64,000 bases of DNA from Ornithinimicrobium sediminis (GTDB lineage Bacteria > Actinomycetota > Actinomycetes > Actinomycetales > Dermatophilaceae). Within the stretch, counting starts at the first letter, position 1. Each line of letters opens with the position of its first letter. A program made the position numbers and the translations under genes. Shown one piece after another: positions 41,402 to 51,268 of the stretch. The stretch is from contig NZ_JAJSDQ010000003.1 of NCBI RefSeq assembly GCF_021272345.1, positions 310,001 to 374,000 on the forward strand, read 5' to 3'. Under the pieces are notes generated by a model. It saw only the letters and a list, made by a program, of their open reading frames with translations. It was not told the origin of the DNA and did no database searches.

Positions 41402-41974
41402 TCAGGGCTGGTGCACGTGGAGGTCGCGGATCAGGGCGACCTCGGCCAGGTGGTGGATGAGCTCGCGGTGGATGTGCAGCACCAGGGCTGCCAGCGGCTC
41501 CTCGCCGAACGGCCCCTCCCCGGGGCCGCACGGCCGCGCCAGGCCCTCCTCACCCAGGGCGGTCACGCCCTCGGTCCAGCGCGCCACCTTCTCGTCGAGC
41601 TGCACGAGCGCCTCGGCGGCCGTGCCGGCATACGCGAACCCCTGGTAGGTCACCTCGGGGCCACCGAAGTGGGAGGCGTTGCGCTCGCCGAGCACGCCGA
41701 CGACGACGTGGGCCAGGCGCCATGCGACCGTGGTGAACGGGGCAGGGCTCGGCTCGGGGACATCGAAGTCGACGAGGAAGCCGCCGGAGCCGGCACGGAT
41801 CGGCGCAGGGCTCGGGCCCGGGTCATCGGCCGGACGCACGCTCCATGCCCCGGCGACGGGCTCCCAGAAGTACTCCTCGTCGGTCAGCCCCTCCAGCCGC
41901 GGGCGGGCCTGGTGCACCCAGTGCCAGGTGAGCTGGTCGGTCAGCAGACGGTTCCACCCCAGTCGTGTGCTCAT
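41402..41974 (-). CDS. DinB family protein
   Basis: This 190-residue four-helix protein has WNRLLTDQLTWHWVHQARPR, LEGLTDEEYFWEPVAGAWSV, TVAWRLAHVVVGVLGERNAS and ALVLHIHRELIHHLAEVALI. The last segment supplies His residues of the DinB metal site. The ATG at 41974 was preferred over a GTG 15 bp upstream. Function is unknown; members can be thiol-dependent transferases or DNA-damage-induced proteins. Confidence 0.85.
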   Translation of the reverse strand: MSTRLGWNRLLTDQLTWHWVHQARPRLEGLTDEEYFWEPVAGAWSVRPADDPGPSPAPIRAGSGGFLVDFDVPEPSPAPFTTVAWRLAHVVVGVLGERNASHFGGPEVTYQGFAYAGTAAEALVQLDEKVARWTEGVTALGEEGLARPCGPGEGPFGEEPLAALVLHIHRELIHHLAEVALIRDLHVHQP

Positions 41975-42055
41975 GGGACCAGGGTGCACCCGGCGCGGAC
42001 GACCCGCTCTGCCTGCGCGGCCGAGGTCGTGCCCACGCCACCAGGAGGCCAGGGG

Positions 42056-43000
42056 TCAGGTCGGGTCCGCAGCCGCCGGCTGACGGCGGCGCGGGGCCTC
42101 CAGGACCACGGCTGCCCGCTCGAGCAGCACGGCGATGAGCGCGTTGATCGTGGGCCTGCGTGAGGAGTCCCCCCGGTGGGCCACGAAGACGCGCCGGGTC
42201 GGTGCGCCCACGACGGGCACCGCCACCACACCTTCGGGCAGCACCCCCCTGCCCAGCCGGGGGACCAGGGTGATGCCCAGTCCCGCGCGGATCAGGGCGA
42301 TCTGGGTGTGGTGCTCGTCGGCCAGCGCGCTGATGTCGAGGCGCACCTCGTTGACCTGCTGGAAGCGGTGCAGCCAGCGCTGGCAGGTGCCCTCGGAGGC
42401 GTCGCTGATCCACGGGTCGTCGGCCAGCTGGCGCGGGCGGATGAGGGACGCACCGGCCAGGGGGTGGTCCAGGGGCAGCACGACGTCCAGGGGGTCCGTG
42501 CCCAGGTGGGTCAGCACGACACCGGCCGGCGGCGTGGCGGTGTCGTCGACCCAGTCGTGACCGACCGCGACGTCGACCTCGCTGCGCTCCACGGCCCGTA
42601 GCGCGTCGTCGGGGCCGTGCTCCCGCACCGAGACCGTGACCTGTCCGTGGCGCCGCTTCATCGTCGCCAGGGAGTCGGCGACCAGGCCCCGCACCGCTGA
42701 CGGGAACGCGGCGACGGCCAGACGCCCGGTGACCGTCTCGGTCAGCCGTTCCAGCTCGGCCCGGGCCCGCTCCTCGGCGCCGATCATGATGCGCGCCGCC
42801 TCCACCAGCGCCAGGCCGCTGTCGGTGGGCACGACATACCGTCCCTGCCGCGACATGAGCGGGGTCCCGGCGTCGCGCTCGAGGCGGGTGAGCTGCTGGC
42901 TGATGGCGGAGGGCGTGTAGCCGAGACGGTCCGCTGCGGCACTGATGGTGCCCTCCTCGACGACGGCCGTGAGGGAGGCGAGCTGGTCGAGACTGAACAT
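42056..43000 (-). CDS. LysR family transcriptional regulator
   Basis: This 314-residue regulator begins with the LysR helix-turn-helix MFSLDQLASLTAVVEEGTIS, AAADRLGYTPSAISQQLTRL, ERDAGTPLMSRQGRYVVPTD. The C-terminal effector domain includes VAVGHDWVDDTATPPAGVV and LIRAGLGITLVPRLGRGVLP. The start at 43000 gives the standard N-terminus. It diverges from a gene for a 56-residue membrane protein, and an inverted repeat lies between. The inducer is unknown. Confidence 0.9.
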   Translation of the reverse strand: MFSLDQLASLTAVVEEGTISAAADRLGYTPSAISQQLTRLERDAGTPLMSRQGRYVVPTDSGLALVEAARIMIGAEERARAELERLTETVTGRLAVAAFPSAVRGLVADSLATMKRRHGQVTVSVREHGPDDALRAVERSEVDVAVGHDWVDDTATPPAGVVLTHLGTDPLDVVLPLDHPLAGASLIRPRQLADDPWISDASEGTCQRWLHRFQQVNEVRLDISALADEHHTQIALIRAGLGITLVPRLGRGVLPEGVVAVPVVGAPTRRVFVAHRGDSSRRPTINALIAVLLERAAVVLEAPRRRQPAAADPT

Positions 43001-43023
43001 GAAGCAAATGTAACGCATGTAGG

Positions 43024-43040
43024 CAAGCAGATGTGGCTTG
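43024..43040. promoter_or_regulatory. Candidate LysR operator
   Basis: CAAGC at 43024-43028 and GCTTG at 43036-43040 form an inverted repeat with a 7-bp spacer, 24 bp upstream of the LysR start and 34 bp upstream of the divergent small gene. The position suits a LysR regulatory site; the motif is short. Confidence 0.4.
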
Positions 43041-43073
43041 TGCTTAAGGAAAGAACGGCGGAGGATAGGACCC

Positions 43074-43244
43074 ATGACAACCTTCCTCTTCCTTGCCGCC
43101 CTGCTCGTCTCCCTCGCCGCCCTCGGCCTCTGGAGCACCCCTCGGTCCGCCGGCCGCGGTCCCCTCACCCTCGTGCGTCACGGCGTGCACGCGCTGTCGT
43201 TCCTCGGTGCCACGAGCTGGAGCGCCCGCCAGACCATCGCCTGA
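43074..43244 (+). CDS. Small membrane protein divergent from LysR
   Basis: This 56-residue protein has one strong helix (TTFLFLAALLVSLAALGLWS) and a basic tail. It is a likely LysR target because of its divergent position. The ATG at 43074 follows GGAGGATAGG. No family is recognised. Confidence 0.55.
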   Translation: MTTFLFLAALLVSLAALGLWSTPRSAGRGPLTLVRHGVHALSFLGATSWSARQTIA

Positions 43245-43311
43245 GCGCTACCCAGGGGCCCCTGCCATACCCGTTGCCGACAGTCGCGCGGCTTGGCAGG
43301 CTGGCCCCACC

Positions 43312-45009
43312 ATGGGCCATCTCGAGATCAACGGTGTCGGCTACGTCCTGCCCGACGGCAGGCCGCTGCTGTCGGGTGTCTCCCTGCGGGTCGGGGAGGG
43401 GGCCCGGGTGGCGCTCGTGGGCCCCAACGGCACCGGCAAGACCACCTTGCTGCGCCTGCTCGCCGGTGACGTCGACCCGCACACCGGGTCGGTCTCCCAC
43501 ACCGGCGGTGTCGGCGTCATGCGCCAGTTCATCGGCACGATGGGCCGCGTGGACGACGGTGACGCGCCGACGGTCCGTGACCTGCTCGTCGCGGTGTCAC
43601 CGCCGCCCGTGCGGTCGGCCGCGGAGGCGCTGGCACGAGCCGAGCTGGCGGTGACGGAGGTCGACGACGAGCCCTCCCAGATGGCCTACGCCCAGGCCCT
43701 GGTCGACTGGGCCGACGTCGGGGGCTACGACTACGAGACGCTGTGGGACGTCTGCACCGTCTCGGCCCTCGGCGTCCCCTTCGAACGGGCGCAGTGGCGC
43801 ACGACCGACACCCTCTCCGGGGGTGAGCAGAAGCGGCTCGCGCTGGAGGCGCTGCTGCGCGGCCCCGACGAGGTGCTGCTGCTGGACGAGCCGGACAACT
43901 TCCTCGACGTGCCCGCCAAGCGATGGCTGGAGCGCCGGCTGGTGGCCTCGTCCAAGACCGTGCTCCTCGTCAGCCACGACCGCGAGCTCCTCGCCACGGT
44001 AGCCACCCGCGTGGCCACCCTCGAGCCCTCGTCGGCCGGGGCCACGCTGTGGGTGCACCCCGGCTCGTTCGCCGGGTGGCACGAGGCCCGCGAGGCCCGC
44101 AACGCCCGGCTCGAGGAGGCCCGCCGGCGCTGGGACGAGGAGCACGCCAAGCTCAAGGCCCTGGTGCTGATGTACCGGCAGAAGGCGGCGTACAACGCCG
44201 ACATGGCCGCTCGCTACCAGGCGGCCCGCACCCGCCTGCGGCGCTTCGAGGACGAGGGCCCGCCGGAGGTGGTGGCGCGGGAGCAGCACGTGACCATGCG
44301 CCTGCGCGGTGGCCGGACGGCCAAGCGGGCGGTGGTCTGCGAGGGCCTGGGCCTGACCGGTCTGATGGAGCCGTTCGACCTCGAGGTCTGGCACGGCGAG
44401 CGGGTCGCCGTGCTCGGCAGCAACGGCTCGGGCAAGTCCCACTTCCTGCGCCTGCTGGCCTGCGGTGGCACCGACCCCGAGCCCGAGCAGCAGCCGGTCG
44501 GTGACATGCTGCCGGCGCCGGTCGAGCACACCGGCCGCGCCCGGCTCGGCTCGCGGGTGCGGCCGGGCTGGTTCGCGCAGACCCACCACCACCCGGCCCT
44601 GCAGGGCAGGACCCTGCTGGAGATCCTGCACCGGGGCGACGAGCACCGGGCCGGTATGCCGCAGGAGCAGGCGGCCCGGGCGCTGGACCGCTACGAGCTG
44701 GCCCGGTCGGGGGAGCAGGTCTTCGAGACCCTCTCCGGCGGCCAGCAGGCACGCCTGCAGATCCTGCTGCTGGAGCTGTCCGGCGCCACCCTGCTGGTGC
44801 TCGACGAGCCCACCGACAACCTCGACCTGCACTCGGCCGAGGCGCTGGAGGAGGGCCTGGCCGGCTACGAGGGCACGGTCCTGGCCGTCACCCACGACCG
44901 CTGGTTCGCCCGAGGCTTCGACCGCTTCCTGGTCTTCGGGGCCGACGGCCGGGTCCGCGAGACCGACGAGCCGGTGTGGGACGAGGCGCGGGTGGCCCGG
45001 GCACGGTGA
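43312..45009 (+). CDS. ABC-F family ATPase
   Basis: This 565-residue soluble protein has two ABC domains and no membrane helices. Domain one shows Walker A VGPNGTGKTTLLRLLAG, signature LSGGEQKRLALEALL and Walker B LLLDEPDNFLD. Domain two shows LGSNGSGKSHFLRLLA, LSGGQQARLQILLLELS and LVLDEPTDNLDLHSAEALEE. The linker near 250-330 contains YRQKAAYNADMAARYQAAR. ABC-F proteins act on ribosomes or give antibiotic protection. Domain two has Ser-His after the Walker Lys instead of Thr-Thr, which is unusual. Confidence 0.92.
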   Translation: MGHLEINGVGYVLPDGRPLLSGVSLRVGEGARVALVGPNGTGKTTLLRLLAGDVDPHTGSVSHTGGVGVMRQFIGTMGRVDDGDAPTVRDLLVAVSPPPVRSAAEALARAELAVTEVDDEPSQMAYAQALVDWADVGGYDYETLWDVCTVSALGVPFERAQWRTTDTLSGGEQKRLALEALLRGPDEVLLLDEPDNFLDVPAKRWLERRLVASSKTVLLVSHDRELLATVATRVATLEPSSAGATLWVHPGSFAGWHEAREARNARLEEARRRWDEEHAKLKALVLMYRQKAAYNADMAARYQAARTRLRRFEDEGPPEVVAREQHVTMRLRGGRTAKRAVVCEGLGLTGLMEPFDLEVWHGERVAVLGSNGSGKSHFLRLLACGGTDPEPEQQPVGDMLPAPVEHTGRARLGSRVRPGWFAQTHHHPALQGRTLLEILHRGDEHRAGMPQEQAARALDRYELARSGEQVFETLSGGQQARLQILLLELSGATLLVLDEPTDNLDLHSAEALEEGLAGYEGTVLAVTHDRWFARGFDRFLVFGADGRVRETDEPVWDEARVARAR

Positions 45010-45017
45010 GGGTGCGG

Positions 45018-45033
45018 TCAGGGTCGACCCTGA
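45018..45033. promoter_or_regulatory. 16-bp perfect palindrome upstream of the PspC gene
   Basis: TCAGGGTCGACCCTGA is a perfect palindrome 36 bp before the PspC start. It is a strong candidate operator for a cell-envelope stress regulator. TAGCGT at about 45057 could be the -10 box. Confidence 0.6.
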
Positions 45034-45069
45034 TGGCGGTGGACGCCGCCCGGGCCTAGCGTCGGGGAC

Positions 45070-45261
45070 ATGACATCTCCTCCTCTGTCCCGGCCCCGGC
45101 ACGACAAGGTCGTCGCGGGGGTGTGCGCGGGCCTGGCGCGCCGCTTCGGCCTGAGCCCGACGACCGTCCGGGTCCTCACCGTGCTGTCCTTGCTGCTCCC
45201 CGGCCCGCAGGTGCTCGCCTACGTGGTGCTCTGGGTGCTCATGCCCCAGGACCCGGCCTGA
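45070..45261 (+). CDS. Short PspC-domain protein
   Basis: This 63-residue protein consists almost wholly of the PspC domain: HDKVVAGVCAGLARRFGLSP, TTVRVLTVLSLLLPGPQVLA and YVVLWVLMPQD. PspC domains act in membrane stress sensing. The palindrome upstream suggests that it is a regulon member rather than part of a phage-shock operon; no PspA is nearby. Confidence 0.9.
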   Translation: MTSPPLSRPRHDKVVAGVCAGLARRFGLSPTTVRVLTVLSLLLPGPQVLAYVVLWVLMPQDPA

Positions 45262-45376
45262 CCCACCCGGCGCGTCGCCCCGAGCGCCGCCCTCGCACCG
45301 CCCCGGTGTCGTAGCCTGCACCTGCCGGGAGTCGTCGTCCTCCGGTCGGTCTCGTCTCGCACCCGGAGAAGGTCGC

Positions 45377-47209
45377 ATGCGACAGCTCGTCACCGCCCTG
45401 CTCGTCGTGTGCTCGCTGGTGATGCTGGGCCTGGCTCCCACAGCGGGGGCGGACGGCCCGCAGGGCGCGGCCGCCATGAAGGGGGAGACGTGGCGGAGCC
45501 CCTCGGCCTCCCCCGAGGCAGCCTTCACCCGCGCCGGGGCCGTCACCCCGGCCACCGAGCAGCAGGCGGTCGGCGACCGACCGTCCTACTACGCCGACGG
45601 CTGCCACGTGGGCGCTGCCGGTGTCACCCTCCTGGGCTGTGTCTACGGCGACCCCGGCGGCGACGTGGAGGTGGCCATGGTGGGCGACTCCAAGGTCGGC
45701 CAGTGGTTCGCGCCCCTCGACACCATCGCGCGTCGCGAGGGGTGGCGCCTGCGCATCTGGACCAAGAGCGCCTGCAGCTTCGTCCCCGGGGTCCCACGGC
45801 CCGACTACCCGGCGTGCGACACCTACAATGACAACCTGCTCCAGGTGCTGCGTGCCTCGCCGCCGGACCGGATCGTGACCTCGGGCCAGCGCCGCGGCGT
45901 CGCCGACGCCTACACCACGATCTGGACCGACCTGCGCTCCCGCGGTGTCGACAGGATCGTGGCGCTCTGGGACTCCCCGTCACCGTCGACCCAGGTGCCT
46001 GCCTGCCTGGAGCCGCTGGTGCCGACCGGGGACTACGTCGCGTCCTGCAGCTACACGATGAGCGGCCTCTCCGGCAGCGAGACCCTGGAGGAGGCGGCGT
46101 CCCGGGTCGCCGGCGCCGAGTACGTCGACATGCGCGACTGGTACTGCCCTGAGTCCGACCTGTCACCGGCGTGCCCGCCGGTGGTCGGGGGCGCCGCCGT
46201 CCTCGCCGACGGCACCCACCTCACCGAGACGTACACAGCGACCCTCGCCGAGGCCCTTCACGTCCGGCTGGCGCAGGCGGGCTTCGCGTCCGCGCCGCCG
46301 GAGGTGCCTCTCGTGGAGCGGGTCGGTGGGTCCGACCGCTACGCGACCGCCGCGCTGCTCGCCGAAGCACACGCCCCGGGCGGTCCCGTCTACGTCGCCA
46401 CGGGCCAGCAGTTCCCCGACGCCCTGGCGGCGGCCTCGTCAGCGGGTGCGGCCGGGGCTCCTGTGCTCCTGACGAGGACGGACGCACTGCCCTCGGCCAC
46501 CGACGAGGCACTGCGTCGCCTGGAGCCCAGCAGCATCACGGTCGTCGGCGGCCCGGCGGCGGTCGGTGACGCCGTCGTGACCGGTCTCGAGGACTACACC
46601 CTGGGCGCTGTCGAGCGGGTGAGCGGCAAGGACCGGTACGCCACCGCGGCCGAGGTCGCCCGACGGGCGGGGACGGACGCCGCGACCGTCTACGTCGCCA
46701 CGGGGGCAGACTACCCCGACGCGCTGACGTCGGCAGCCCTCGCGGGGGACCAGCAGGCGCCGCTCGTGCTCTCCCGTCGCGCTGGACTGCCGGCCGGGGT
46801 CGGAGACGCACTGGACGCCCTGCGTCCCGCCCGCGGTCTCGTGGTCGGTGGTGAGGCAGCGCTGTCTGCCGGGGTCGTCACGGAGGTCGCCGCCAGGACC
46901 ACGACGGGCGAGGCGGTCCGGGTCTCCGGTGCCGACCGCTACGGCACGGCTGCCACGCTCGCCGACCGCTACCCGCCGGACGTCCCGGTCGTGTACGTGG
47001 CTACGGGCGCCGGGTACGCCGACGCGCTCGCCGCGGCAGCCCTCGCAGGTGACCAGGGTGCCCCCGTCCTCCTGGTGCGACGGGAGGCCGTGCCCCCGGC
47101 GACCGTCGCGGCGCTGGAGCGGCTGCGCCCGCAGCGCATCGTGGTCGTAGGAGGGCCGGCAGCGGTCTCGGAGACGGTGCGCTGGCAGCTGGAGCGGCAC
47201 CTGCCCTGA
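45377..47209 (+). CDS. Secreted SGNH-domain protein with cell-wall-binding repeats
   Basis: This 610-residue protein has a signal peptide (MRQLVTALLVVCSLVMLGLA). An SGNH domain spans residues 80-300, with GDSKVGQW supplying the Ser, AAVLADGTHLTETY the Asp-His pair, and several Cys likely paired. Three CWB2 repeats follow, each with a core like RVGGSDRYATAALLAE, RVSGKDRYATAAEVAR or RVSGADRYGTAATLAD. The SGNH unit resembles that fused to OafA-type acyltransferases, but here it stands alone on the cell wall. It may remove or transfer acyl groups on surface glycans. The reaction is inference. Confidence 0.88.
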   Translation: MRQLVTALLVVCSLVMLGLAPTAGADGPQGAAAMKGETWRSPSASPEAAFTRAGAVTPATEQQAVGDRPSYYADGCHVGAAGVTLLGCVYGDPGGDVEVAMVGDSKVGQWFAPLDTIARREGWRLRIWTKSACSFVPGVPRPDYPACDTYNDNLLQVLRASPPDRIVTSGQRRGVADAYTTIWTDLRSRGVDRIVALWDSPSPSTQVPACLEPLVPTGDYVASCSYTMSGLSGSETLEEAASRVAGAEYVDMRDWYCPESDLSPACPPVVGGAAVLADGTHLTETYTATLAEALHVRLAQAGFASAPPEVPLVERVGGSDRYATAALLAEAHAPGGPVYVATGQQFPDALAAASSAGAAGAPVLLTRTDALPSATDEALRRLEPSSITVVGGPAAVGDAVVTGLEDYTLGAVERVSGKDRYATAAEVARRAGTDAATVYVATGADYPDALTSAALAGDQQAPLVLSRRAGLPAGVGDALDALRPARGLVVGGEAALSAGVVTEVAARTTTGEAVRVSGADRYGTAATLADRYPPDVPVVYVATGAGYADALAAAALAGDQGAPVLLVRREAVPPATVAALERLRPQRIVVVGGPAAVSETVRWQLERHLP

Positions 47210-47290
47210 GGCACCGGGCCCTGGGCACGCCCGGGGTGGCCGTGCCAGACTCCTGGGAAGCCCCACCCGACCCTGCTGAGGAGTCACAGG

Positions 47291-49789
47291 ATGAGCACCT
47301 CGCACGCCCCCCGGGCCGTCTGGCGCTCGCGCGCCGACGCCGGCCACGCCGAGCTCTCCGACGAGACGCTGGTCCGCATCGACCAGTGGTGGCGGGCGGC
47401 GAACTACCTGTCGGTGGGCCAGATCTACCTGCTGGACAACCCGATGCTGCGTGAGCCGCTGACCGTCGACCACGTCAAGCCCCGGCTGCTCGGGCACTGG
47501 GGCACCACGCCCGGGCTGACCTTCCTCTACGCCCACCTGAACCGGGCGGTCAAGGAGCGCGAGCTCTCGGCGATGTATGTCACGGGTCCGGGCCACGGTG
47601 GCCCCGGACTGGTGGCCGCCACCTACCTCGAGGGCACCTACACCGAGACCTACCACGACATCACCCAGGACGACGAGGGCCTGCGCCGGCTGTTCCGACA
47701 GTTCTCCTTCCCCGGCGGCATCCCCTCGCACGTCGCCCCGGAGACCCCGGGCTCCATCCACGAGGGGGGCGAGCTGGGCTACGCCCTCTCGCACGCCTAC
47801 GGAGCGGTCTTCGACAACCCCGACCTGCTCGCGTTCACCGTGGTCGGCGACGGCGAGGCCGAGACCGGTCCGCTGGCCACCTCCTGGCACTCCAACAAGT
47901 TCACCAACCCGTTCACCGACGGGGTCGTCCTGCCGGTGCTGCACCTCAACGGCTACAAGATCGCCAACCCCACGGTGCTGGCACGCATCCCGGAGGAGGA
48001 GCTCGCCGACCTGATGCGGGGCTACGGCCATACGCCGCACTTCTTCACCGGCGGCTTCGACGGCGAGGACCCCGCGGCCTTCCACCGTCGCTTCGCCGAG
48101 CTGCTGGACACCGTGCTGGACGAGATCGCGCAGATCAAGGCGTCAGCCGCCGCGGCCGTGGAGGACGGGGAGGAGCTGCAGCGCCCGTCCTGGCCGATGA
48201 TCGTCTTCCGCACGCCCAAGGGGTGGACCGGCCCGGCCGAGATCGACGGCAGGCGCACGGAGGACTCGTGGCGCTCGCACCAGGTGCCGCTGGCCAGCGC
48301 GCGGGACACCGACGCGCACCTGCACGACCTGGAGAGGTGGCTGCAGGGCTACCGGGCGCACGAGCTGTTCGACGACAGCGGTCGCCTGCTGCCGGAGATC
48401 GCTGCTGTGGCGCCGACCGGCGCCCTGCGCATGGGCGCCAACCCGCACACCAACGGGGGTCTCCTGCTGCAGGACCTGCGCCTGCCGGACTGGCGCTCCT
48501 TCGGCGTCGACCCCGGAGAGGCGCCGACGACGGAGGCGACGCGGGTGCTCGGCGAGTTCCTGCGTGAGGTGGTGCGGCTCAACCCGCAGACCTTCCGCAT
48601 CTTCGGCCCCGACGAGACGGCTTCCAACCGGCTTCAGGCGGTCTACGACGTCACCGACAAGCAGTGGAACGCGGAGCTGCTCGACACCGACAAGGGCGAC
48701 CCGCTGGCCCGGGTGGGACGGGTCGTGGAGATGCTCTCCGAGCACCAGTGCCAGGGGTGGCTGGAGGGATACCTGCTGACCGGGCGGCACGGCCTGATGA
48801 ACTCCTACGAGGCCTTCATCCATCTGGTCGACTCCATGTTCAACCAGCACGCCAAGTGGCTGAAGGTCACCAACGACATCGCGTGGCGGCGGCCGATCGC
48901 CTCGCTGAACTACCTGCTGTCCTCCCACGTCTGGCGCCAGGACCACAACGGATTCTCGCACCAGGACCCGGGGTTCATCGACCACGTGGTCAACAAGAAG
49001 GCCGACATCATCCGCGTCTACCTCCCGCCGGACGCCAACACCCTCCTGTCGACCTACGACCACGTGCTCCGCACCCGCCAGTACGTCAACGTCGTCGTGG
49101 CCGGCAAGCAGCCGGCGCCGTCGTTCCTGTCGGTGGAGGAGGCCGCGCTGCACTGCACCCGCGGCCTGGGCATCTGGGACTGGGCCGGCACCGAGGTGGC
49201 GGGCAGCGACCCGGACGTCGTGCTGGCGTGCGCCGGCGACGTGCCCACCCTCGAGGTGGTCTCCGCCGCGGCGCTGCTGCGGGAGGAGATCCCCGAGCTC
49301 AAGGTGCGGGTCGTCAACGTGGTCGACCTCATGCGCCTGCAGGACGACACCGAGCACCCGCACGGCCTGTCGCACCAGGAGTTCGACACCATCTTCACCA
49401 CCGACAGGCCGATCGTGTTCGCCTACCACGGCTACCCGTGGCTCATCCACCGGCTCACCTACCGGCGCACCGGGCACGCCCACCTGCACGTGCGCGGCTA
49501 CAAGGAGGAGGGCACCACCACCACTCCCTTCGACATGCTCATGCTCAACGACCTCGACCGCTTCCACCTGGTCATCGACGTCATCGACCGCGTGCCGGGG
49601 CTGGGCCAGCGCTACGCCGGCCTGCGCCAGCGAATGGTCGACGCCCGGCTGGAGGCACGGGCCTACACCCGTGAGCACGGCCAGGACAGCCCTATCGTGC
49701 GGGCGTGGACGCGGCCCGACGTCGGGGAGACCGCCATGGCCGACGGCGGGCCGGCCTACGCCGACGACACCGGCGGAGACAACGACTGA
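47291..49789 (+). CDS. xfp: Phosphoketolase (xylulose 5-phosphate/fructose 6-phosphate)
   Basis: This 832-residue thiamine-diphosphate enzyme splits xylulose 5-phosphate (or fructose 6-phosphate) to acetyl-phosphate plus glyceraldehyde 3-phosphate (or erythrose 4-phosphate). Landmarks are [60 protein letters not shown] (ThDP site) and [20 protein letters not shown]. Length matches family members (about 790-830). It has its own upstream gap, and no acetate kinase or phosphotransacetylase is in the window. Acetyl-phosphate could feed acetate, linking it to the downstream symporter. Confidence 0.95.
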   Translation: MSTSHAPRAVWRSRADAGHAELSDETLVRIDQWWRAANYLSVGQIYLLDNPMLREPLTVDHVKPRLLGHWGTTPGLTFLYAHLNRAVKERELSAMYVTGPGHGGPGLVAATYLEGTYTETYHDITQDDEGLRRLFRQFSFPGGIPSHVAPETPGSIHEGGELGYALSHAYGAVFDNPDLLAFTVVGDGEAETGPLATSWHSNKFTNPFTDGVVLPVLHLNGYKIANPTVLARIPEEELADLMRGYGHTPHFFTGGFDGEDPAAFHRRFAELLDTVLDEIAQIKASAAAAVEDGEELQRPSWPMIVFRTPKGWTGPAEIDGRRTEDSWRSHQVPLASARDTDAHLHDLERWLQGYRAHELFDDSGRLLPEIAAVAPTGALRMGANPHTNGGLLLQDLRLPDWRSFGVDPGEAPTTEATRVLGEFLREVVRLNPQTFRIFGPDETASNRLQAVYDVTDKQWNAELLDTDKGDPLARVGRVVEMLSEHQCQGWLEGYLLTGRHGLMNSYEAFIHLVDSMFNQHAKWLKVTNDIAWRRPIASLNYLLSSHVWRQDHNGFSHQDPGFIDHVVNKKADIIRVYLPPDANTLLSTYDHVLRTRQYVNVVVAGKQPAPSFLSVEEAALHCTRGLGIWDWAGTEVAGSDPDVVLACAGDVPTLEVVSAAALLREEIPELKVRVVNVVDLMRLQDDTEHPHGLSHQEFDTIFTTDRPIVFAYHGYPWLIHRLTYRRTGHAHLHVRGYKEEGTTTTPFDMLMLNDLDRFHLVIDVIDRVPGLGQRYAGLRQRMVDARLEARAYTREHGQDSPIVRAWTRPDVGETAMADGGPAYADDTGGDND

Positions 49790-49814
49790 GGCAGCACCGG
49801 CGGGTCCGGCGGCC

Positions 49815-50510
49815 TCAGCCCAGGCCGGCGGCGTAGCGCCGGAAGGCGGCCGCGGCGTCGTTGCTCAGGAAGCCTCCGTGCCCGAAGTAGGCGGCGCGGA
49901 AGTGGAGCTGGGCCAGCTTGTGGATGCTCGCGTCGACGGCGGCGCTGCCGGCGTTGACCCACCCCCGGCCGACCCTGCCGTGCCTGTCCACCATGGCGGC
50001 GTCCCCGGCGAAGAGCAGCCCCCCCATGCGGTCGAGCAGGTAGGACACGTGCCCGCTCGTGTGGCCCGGTGTCGCGACCACGAACCACTCCTCGGGCAGG
50101 CCGGTGCGCTCACCCTCGCTCACCTCGTGGTCGACGACGACGGGGTCGGCCTCGGGCAGCATTCGCGACGCGACGCTCGAGAGCGGCCCGAGCCGCTGCA
50201 GCAGGGGCGGGTCCTCCGTCCCGGCCTCCCCGCGGGCGACGACCGCGTCGCGGGCCGACATGGACACCGGTGCCCCGGTGGCCGACCGCACGGCGGCGGC
50301 GCTGCCGGTGTGGTCGGAGTGGGCGTGGGTGATGAGCACGGCGGTGACGTCCTGCGGGGTCCGGCCGATGTGGGCCAGCGTGTCGATGACGACGTCCACG
50401 TGGCCGGGCAGACCGGTGTCCACCAGGGTCACGCCCTCGTCACCGTCGACCAGGTAGGCGTGGGAGCCCACCGGCAGCTGGTGCACGCCACGGGCGACGA
50501 CTCGCTTCAT
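49815..50510 (-). CDS. MBL-fold metallo-hydrolase
   Basis: This 231-residue metallo-beta-lactamase fold protein has the zinc motif LITHAHSDHTGSAAAVR, further ligands in ATPGHTSGHVSYLL and FAGDAAM, and a late His in FGHGGFLSNDAAAAF. The ATG at 50510 follows GAGGAGCGGACAG. It likely hydrolyses a small thioester or lactone; it is not an antibiotic beta-lactamase by any visible feature. It is co-directional with the flavodoxin gene 80 bp upstream. Confidence 0.88.
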   Translation of the reverse strand: MKRVVARGVHQLPVGSHAYLVDGDEGVTLVDTGLPGHVDVVIDTLAHIGRTPQDVTAVLITHAHSDHTGSAAAVRSATGAPVSMSARDAVVARGEAGTEDPPLLQRLGPLSSVASRMLPEADPVVVDHEVSEGERTGLPEEWFVVATPGHTSGHVSYLLDRMGGLLFAGDAAMVDRHGRVGRGWVNAGSAAVDASIHKLAQLHFRAAYFGHGGFLSNDAAAAFRRYAAGLG

Positions 50511-50589
50511 CTGTCCGCTCCTCGGGTCGGTCTCGGGGCACCACCGTAGAGCCTGGGGGCGACGACGGGGGCCCGCACCCCGGGGGAGG

Positions 50590-51216
50590 TCACCCGGCGG
50601 GGTAGGGCGAGGCCGTGAGCAGGCGGGCCAGGTGGGCGGCGTTGCGGGCAACCATGCCGTTGGTGCCGGCCACGGGCTCCGGGGTCTCCTCGAGGTCGCG
50701 GTAGTCGGTGCCCTGCATGGCCTCCCCGACCCAGTAGGTCGCTCCCTGGGCGGGGACGGTGAAGCCGATGTCGCTCAGTGCCTGGAAGGCTGCGGCACTC
50801 ACCGCGTGGGCGCCGTCCTCGTTGCCCACGACGGCGACGACCGCCACCTTGCCGAACATCGAGGGCCGGCCCTCGTCGTCGGTCTCCGAGAGCTCGGCGT
50901 CCAGGCGCTCCAGCACGCGCTGCGCGACGCTCGACAGGTGCCCCAGCCAGATGGGCGTGGCAAGGACGACGATGTCGGCCTCGCGCACCAGGCGCCGCAG
51001 GGTCGGCCACTCGTCGCCGTCTCCCATGTCGGTCTCGACACCCGGGCGGATGTCCAGGTCGACGGCGCGCACCGTCGACCCGGCGACGCCGTGCTCGCCG
51101 AGCTGGTCCAGCACCTGCTGGGCCATCAGGTCGGTGCTCGAGGCCTGCGGTGACGGCTTGAGCGTGCAGCTGATGGCCAGGGCGGTCAGGTCGTGGGTCT
51201 GTGTGGCAGTGGTCAT
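50590..51216 (-). CDS. Flavodoxin-like NAD(P)H-dependent oxidoreductase
   Basis: This 208-residue protein has LTALAISCTLKPSPQASSTD at the FMN loop and ADIVVLATPIWLGHLSSVAQ in the second loop. GKVAVVAVVGNEDGAHAVSA and TYWVGEAMQGTDYRDLEE follow, matching the flavodoxin-like FMN reductase/NAD(P)H oxidoreductase family. It starts at ATG 51216. The redox partner and substrate are unknown. Confidence 0.85.
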   Translation of the reverse strand: MTTATQTHDLTALAISCTLKPSPQASSTDLMAQQVLDQLGEHGVAGSTVRAVDLDIRPGVETDMGDGDEWPTLRRLVREADIVVLATPIWLGHLSSVAQRVLERLDAELSETDDEGRPSMFGKVAVVAVVGNEDGAHAVSAAAFQALSDIGFTVPAQGATYWVGEAMQGTDYRDLEETPEPVAGTNGMVARNAAHLARLLTASPYPAG

Positions 51217-51268
51217 CCCTCGATGATGGTCGTCCTGGCACGCGCTCGCATCCGCACGAACCGTGAGG

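Noticed and set aside
43597-45555. A 652-codon minus-strand ORF over the ABC-F gene
   Set aside because: It is a low-complexity antisense shadow; the plus-strand frame has both ABC domains complete.
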